DNA of 64,000 nucleotides from Dokdonia sp. Hel_I_53 (GTDB taxonomy: Bacteria; Bacteroidota; Bacteroidia; Flavobacteriales; Flavobacteriaceae). The translations under genes and the position numbers were made by a program. Positions within the stretch are counted from its first letter, which is position 1, and each line of letters starts with the position of its first letter. The stretch lies in assembly GCF_007827465.1 (NCBI RefSeq), contig NZ_VISL01000001.1, forward strand, positions 625,001 to 689,000, in the 5' to 3' direction. Of the stretch, positions 61,067 through 64,000 are shown piece by piece. The notes beneath the pieces are model-generated. The model was given only the letters and a program-made list of their open reading frames with translations, made no database searches and was not told the DNA's origin.

Positions 61067-63619
61067 ATGGATGATAATTTTTCGCCAAGAGTAAAGGATG
61101 TAATCGCATACAGCAAAGAAGAGGCTTTAAGATTAGGTCACGATTTTATAGGAACAGAGCATTTATTACTAGGGCTATTGCGTGATGGTAGTGGTAAAGC
61201 GATCGATATTTTAGGAGCTTTAGAAGTAGACTTAGAACACCTTAGACGTAAAGTAGAGATTTTAAGTCCGGCTAATCCTAACATTACTTTACAGAGCAAC
61301 GATAAAAAGAACCTGCATTTGACAAGGCAGGCTGAACGTGCCTTGAAAACTACTTTTCTAGAAGCTAAGCTTTTTCAAAGTTCTTCTATAAATACAGCAC
61401 ATCTTTTACTCTGTGTGCTAAGGAATGAAAACGACCCTACAACAAAACTGCTTAATCGCCTTAAGGTAGATTATGATAATGTAAAAGACCAGTTTAAGCA
61501 TATGATGGCAAATGATAATGATGATTATATAGAACCAATTAAATCCGAATCATACTCTGATGATACAGATGATGGTGCCGAAGGTTCAAAAGAAAACCCT
61601 TTCAATAGTCCTACAACACCAAAGGGTAATAAAAAAAGTAAAACACCTGTTCTCGATAATTTTGGTAGAGATCTAACGGCTATGGCAGATGAAGGGAAAC
61701 TAGACCCTGTAGTAGGAAGATCTGCAGAGATCGAACGTGTTTCACAAATTTTAAGTAGACGTAAAAAAAATAATCCTTTACTCATAGGAGAACCAGGTGT
61801 AGGTAAATCTGCTATTGCAGAAGGACTAGCTTTACGTATCGTGCAGCGAAAGGTGTCTCGTATACTTTTTGATAAAAGAGTTGTTACACTTGATCTAGCG
61901 AGTCTGGTTGCTGGTACAAAATATCGAGGGCAATTTGAAGAACGTATGAAAGCAGTGATGAATGAGTTAGAAAAGAATGATGATATTATCCTTTTTATCG
62001 ATGAAATTCATACTATCGTAGGTGCTGGAGGGGCAACAGGCTCTTTAGACGCCTCTAATATGTTCAAACCTGCGTTGGCTAGAGGTGAAATTCAATGTGT
62101 AGGTGCTACTACTCTAGATGAATTTCGTCAACATATCGAAAAAGACGGAGCATTAGAGCGTCGTTTTCAAAAAGTCATTGTTGAGCCGACGAGTGTAGAA
62201 GAAACTATTGAGATATTACAAAATATCAAAGGTAAATATGAAGAACACCATAATGTATCTTACACAGACGAGGCATTAGAAGCTTGTGTTAAGCTCACTA
62301 ATAGATACATGACAGATCGATTTCTTCCAGATAAAGCTATAGATGCATTAGATGAAGCAGGTTCACGTGTGCATATCACTAATATTGATGTTCCGAAAAA
62401 AATCTTGGAACTAGAGAACAAACTAGAAGAGGTACGCGAGCTTAAAACCTCCGTGGTAAAAAAGCAGAAATACGAAGAGGCAGCCAAATTGAGAGATGAT
62501 GAAAAAAATCTTGAAAAGGAACTTGCCATTGCACAAGAAAGATGGGAGGAAGATGCTAAGCTGCACAAAGAAATCGTATCTGAAGATAATGTAGCCGATG
62601 TTGTGAGTATGATGACAGGCATCCCTGTAAATCGCATTGCACAAACTGAGAGCAATAAACTTGCAGAACTTCCTGCTATCATCCAAAGAAACGTTATTGG
62701 TCAAAATGAAGCTGTAGCTAAAGTTACAAAAGCAATACAACGCAACCGAGCTGGACTCAAAGATCCTAATAAACCCATCGGTTCTTTTATATTCTTAGGG
62801 CAAACAGGTGTGGGAAAAACTCAGTTAGCAAAAGTGCTTGCAAAAGAGCTTTTTGACAATCAAGATGCCCTTATAAGGATAGATATGAGCGAGTACATGG
62901 AGAAATTCTCAATATCTCGTCTTGTAGGTGCTCCTCCGGGATACGTGGGTTATGAAGAAGGTGGTCAATTAACTGAAAAGGTAAGACGTAAGCCGTACTC
63001 TGTAGTATTATTAGACGAAATTGAAAAAGCGCACCCAGACGTATTTAATATGCTACTTCAAGTTCTTGATGATGGATTTCTTACTGATTCTCTAGGTCGG
63101 AAAATTGATTTTAGAAATACAGTAATAATAATGACGTCGAATATCGGTGCTAGAAAACTCAAAGATTTTGGGCAAGGTGTTGGTTTTGGTACTGCATCAC
63201 GTAAAACACAAGTAGATGAAAATACTCGTAGTGTAATACAAAACGCTCTCAAAAAAGCTTTTGCACCAGAATTTTTAAACCGAATTGACGATGTAGTGGT
63301 CTTTAATGCTTTAGAGCGAGAGGATATACATAAGATTATTGATATAGAACTTGAAAAATTATATAAGCGAATCAAAGGTTTAGGATATGATTTAACGCTA
63401 AGCGATAAAGCAAAAGATTATATTTCTGAAAAAGGTTTTGATAAAGAATATGGAGCAAGACCACTTAAAAGAGCTATCCAAAAATATATCGAGGATGCAC
63501 TTGCAGAGGAAATTATAACCTCAAAATTAAAAGAAGGCGATACTATTTTTATGGATTTGGATGAGAATAATGATGATCTTACTATCTCTATAAAAAAGGC
63601 AGAAGCCACAGAATCATAA
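61067..63619 (+). CDS. clpC: ClpC-type AAA+ ATPase of the Clp protease
   Basis: 850 residues. N-terminal double Clp-N repeat (LGHDFIGTEHLLLGLLRD, INTAHLLLCVLRNEN), an acidic linker (~155-185), AAA1 with Walker A GEPGVGKSAIAEG near residue 241 and Walker B ILFIDEIHT near 307, a UVR-type middle insert (KQKYEEAAKLRDDEKNLEKE near 465), and AAA2 with Walker A GQTGVGKTQLAK and Walker B VVLLDEIEKAHPDVFNML. The UVR insert distinguishes ClpC from ClpB and ClpA. It unfolds substrates for ClpP, which is not in the window. Monocistronic, with a strong terminator. The upstream box TAAATTTA (61037-61044) is one base off TAnnTTTG. Confidence 0.96.
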   Translation: MDDNFSPRVKDVIAYSKEEALRLGHDFIGTEHLLLGLLRDGSGKAIDILGALEVDLEHLRRKVEILSPANPNITLQSNDKKNLHLTRQAERALKTTFLEAKLFQSSSINTAHLLLCVLRNENDPTTKLLNRLKVDYDNVKDQFKHMMANDNDDYIEPIKSESYSDDTDDGAEGSKENPFNSPTTPKGNKKSKTPVLDNFGRDLTAMADEGKLDPVVGRSAEIERVSQILSRRKKNNPLLIGEPGVGKSAIAEGLALRIVQRKVSRILFDKRVVTLDLASLVAGTKYRGQFEERMKAVMNELEKNDDIILFIDEIHTIVGAGGATGSLDASNMFKPALARGEIQCVGATTLDEFRQHIEKDGALERRFQKVIVEPTSVEETIEILQNIKGKYEEHHNVSYTDEALEACVKLTNRYMTDRFLPDKAIDALDEAGSRVHITNIDVPKKILELENKLEEVRELKTSVVKKQKYEEAAKLRDDEKNLEKELAIAQERWEEDAKLHKEIVSEDNVADVVSMMTGIPVNRIAQTESNKLAELPAIIQRNVIGQNEAVAKVTKAIQRNRAGLKDPNKPIGSFIFLGQTGVGKTQLAKVLAKELFDNQDALIRIDMSEYMEKFSISRLVGAPPGYVGYEEGGQLTEKVRRKPYSVVLLDEIEKAHPDVFNMLLQVLDDGFLTDSLGRKIDFRNTVIIMTSNIGARKLKDFGQGVGFGTASRKTQVDENTRSVIQNALKKAFAPEFLNRIDDVVVFNALEREDIHKIIDIELEKLYKRIKGLGYDLTLSDKAKDYISEKGFDKEYGARPLKRAIQKYIEDALAEEIITSKLKEGDTIFMDLDENNDDLTISIKKAEATES

Positions 63620-63636
63620 ATTTATATTTTAATCCT

Positions 63637-63673
63637 AAAGCCCCTAGTATTACTAATTATTACTAGGGGCTTT
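63637..63673 (+). terminator. Rho-independent terminator of clpC
   Basis: AAAGCCCCTAGTA pairs with TACTAGGGGCTTT (13 bp) around an 11-base loop, followed by a T-run. It is usable in both directions. Confidence 0.92.
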
Positions 63674-63772
63674 TTTTATTTAAAATTTTAAAATAATTAA
63701 GTCTTGTTGTATTCCTTGAATTGATTTAATCTTGTATCTTTCATATACAAATAATTGTAAAATACAACCCTT

Positions 63773-64000
63773 ATGTCAACCCCTATTAGACACAAGGCAA
63801 CATATCCCTTTTGTAAATTGTCAATCTATGATGATTACATTTTTATTACTATGAATGAAGGGATTACTGTTTTGCCAGAGTACAATGATATCTTAATTGA
63901 ACTCGCTGAGACTTTTTTTAAAGATAGAAGCTTCGTGTATATAACTTATAGAATAAACTCCTACTCTGTCGACCCAACAATATATTTAAAAACCTCAAAC
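63773..64000 (+). CDS. Hypothetical protein, start only (continues past the window)
   Basis: 76 codons from ATG 63773 to the window edge without a stop. No signal peptide: MSTPIRHKATYPFCKLSIYDD, then a mixed alpha/beta pattern with ITVLPEYNDILIELAETFF and FVYITYRINSYSVDP. It resembles small uncharacterised cytosolic proteins of Flavobacteriia with a STAS/SEC14-like fold in my recollection; I cannot confirm this. The box TATCTTTC (63735-63742) lies 30 bases upstream and is one base off TAnnTTTG. Confidence 0.6.
   Translation, partial: MSTPIRHKATYPFCKLSIYDDYIFITMNEGITVLPEYNDILIELAETFFKDRSFVYITYRINSYSVDPTIYLKTSN

Noticed and set aside
1..64000. rRNA, tRNA, tmRNA, prophage, insertion sequence or toxin-antitoxin genes
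   Set aside because: I looked for them and found no supporting sequence; gaps between genes are short and account for promoters, terminators, the palindromes and the small RNA.

Overview
The window looks like chromosome of a marine member of the Flavobacteriaceae (Bacteroidota). The supporting signs are a short 288-residue primary sigma factor, promoters of the TAnnTTTG type, secreted proteins with type IX secretion (T9SS) sorting domains of both A and B type, a lipoprotein TamL behind TamB, fused-subunit 2-oxoacid dehydrogenase E1, and AT-rich compact coding. A Dokdonia-like organism is my guess from protein resemblance and cannot be proven from the sequence alone. I see no rRNA, tRNA, CRISPR array, transposase or prophage.

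Layout. 1-6 kb: a UvrD-type helicase running off the left edge, divergent from a GIY-YIG nuclease whose exonuclease half is degenerate, then an orphan gene, a 5'-truncated oxidoreductase remnant and an FAD amine-oxidase-like enzyme. 5.6-13 kb: tamB-tamL. 13-20 kb: a T9SS adhesin-like protein, two fasciclin lipoproteins, a zinc alcohol dehydrogenase, YihY and an Old Yellow Enzyme, all on the minus strand. 20-28 kb: a second exonuclease/GIY-YIG protein with intact catalytic residues, rRNA modification genes (rlmF, rluE-like), a cold-shock-domain protein, two DoxX-like membrane proteins and an ABC exporter. 28-31 kb: the primary sigma factor, a strong candidate small RNA on the opposite strand, and a three-gene ECF sigma/anti-sigma/sensor operon. 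31-43 kb: a beta-propeller lipoprotein, rsmB-like methyltransferase, secreted endonuclease I, purL, secreted M14 carboxypeptidase, acyl-CoA synthetase. 43-64 kb: uvrA, a LOG-family protein, an M1-like protein fused to a beta-barrel, E1 dehydrogenase, PgpH-like HD phosphohydrolase, thiolase, NlpC/P60 peptidase, a TPR protein, gyrA, clpC and a truncated last gene.

The most unusual signal is a highly iterated palindrome, GCTTTCGCGAAAGC. I count 13 exact copies plus five degenerate ones, spaced roughly every 2-6 kb, six of the exact copies intergenic and seven inside genes. Inside genes it is read without a stop in any frame, mostly as Ala-Phe-Ala-Lys-Ala, and mostly lies in linkers, loops or termini. 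Several copies have extended arms that differ in sequence but remain self-complementary. The other notable items are the small RNA at 29.2-29.3 kb with two CCCCC loops, an ECF sigma gene with no canonical start codon directly behind a good promoter, and paralogous exonuclease/GIY-YIG proteins of which one has lost its exonuclease active site.

Most of the window is ordinary housekeeping and envelope biology: DNA repair (helicase, UvrA, GIY-YIG proteins), topology (GyrA), protein quality control (ClpC), purine synthesis (PurL), branched-chain and fatty acid metabolism (E1, acyl-CoA synthetase, thiolase), ribosome modification (RlmF, RluE, RsmB) and outer-membrane assembly and secretion (TamB/TamL, T9SS cargo).
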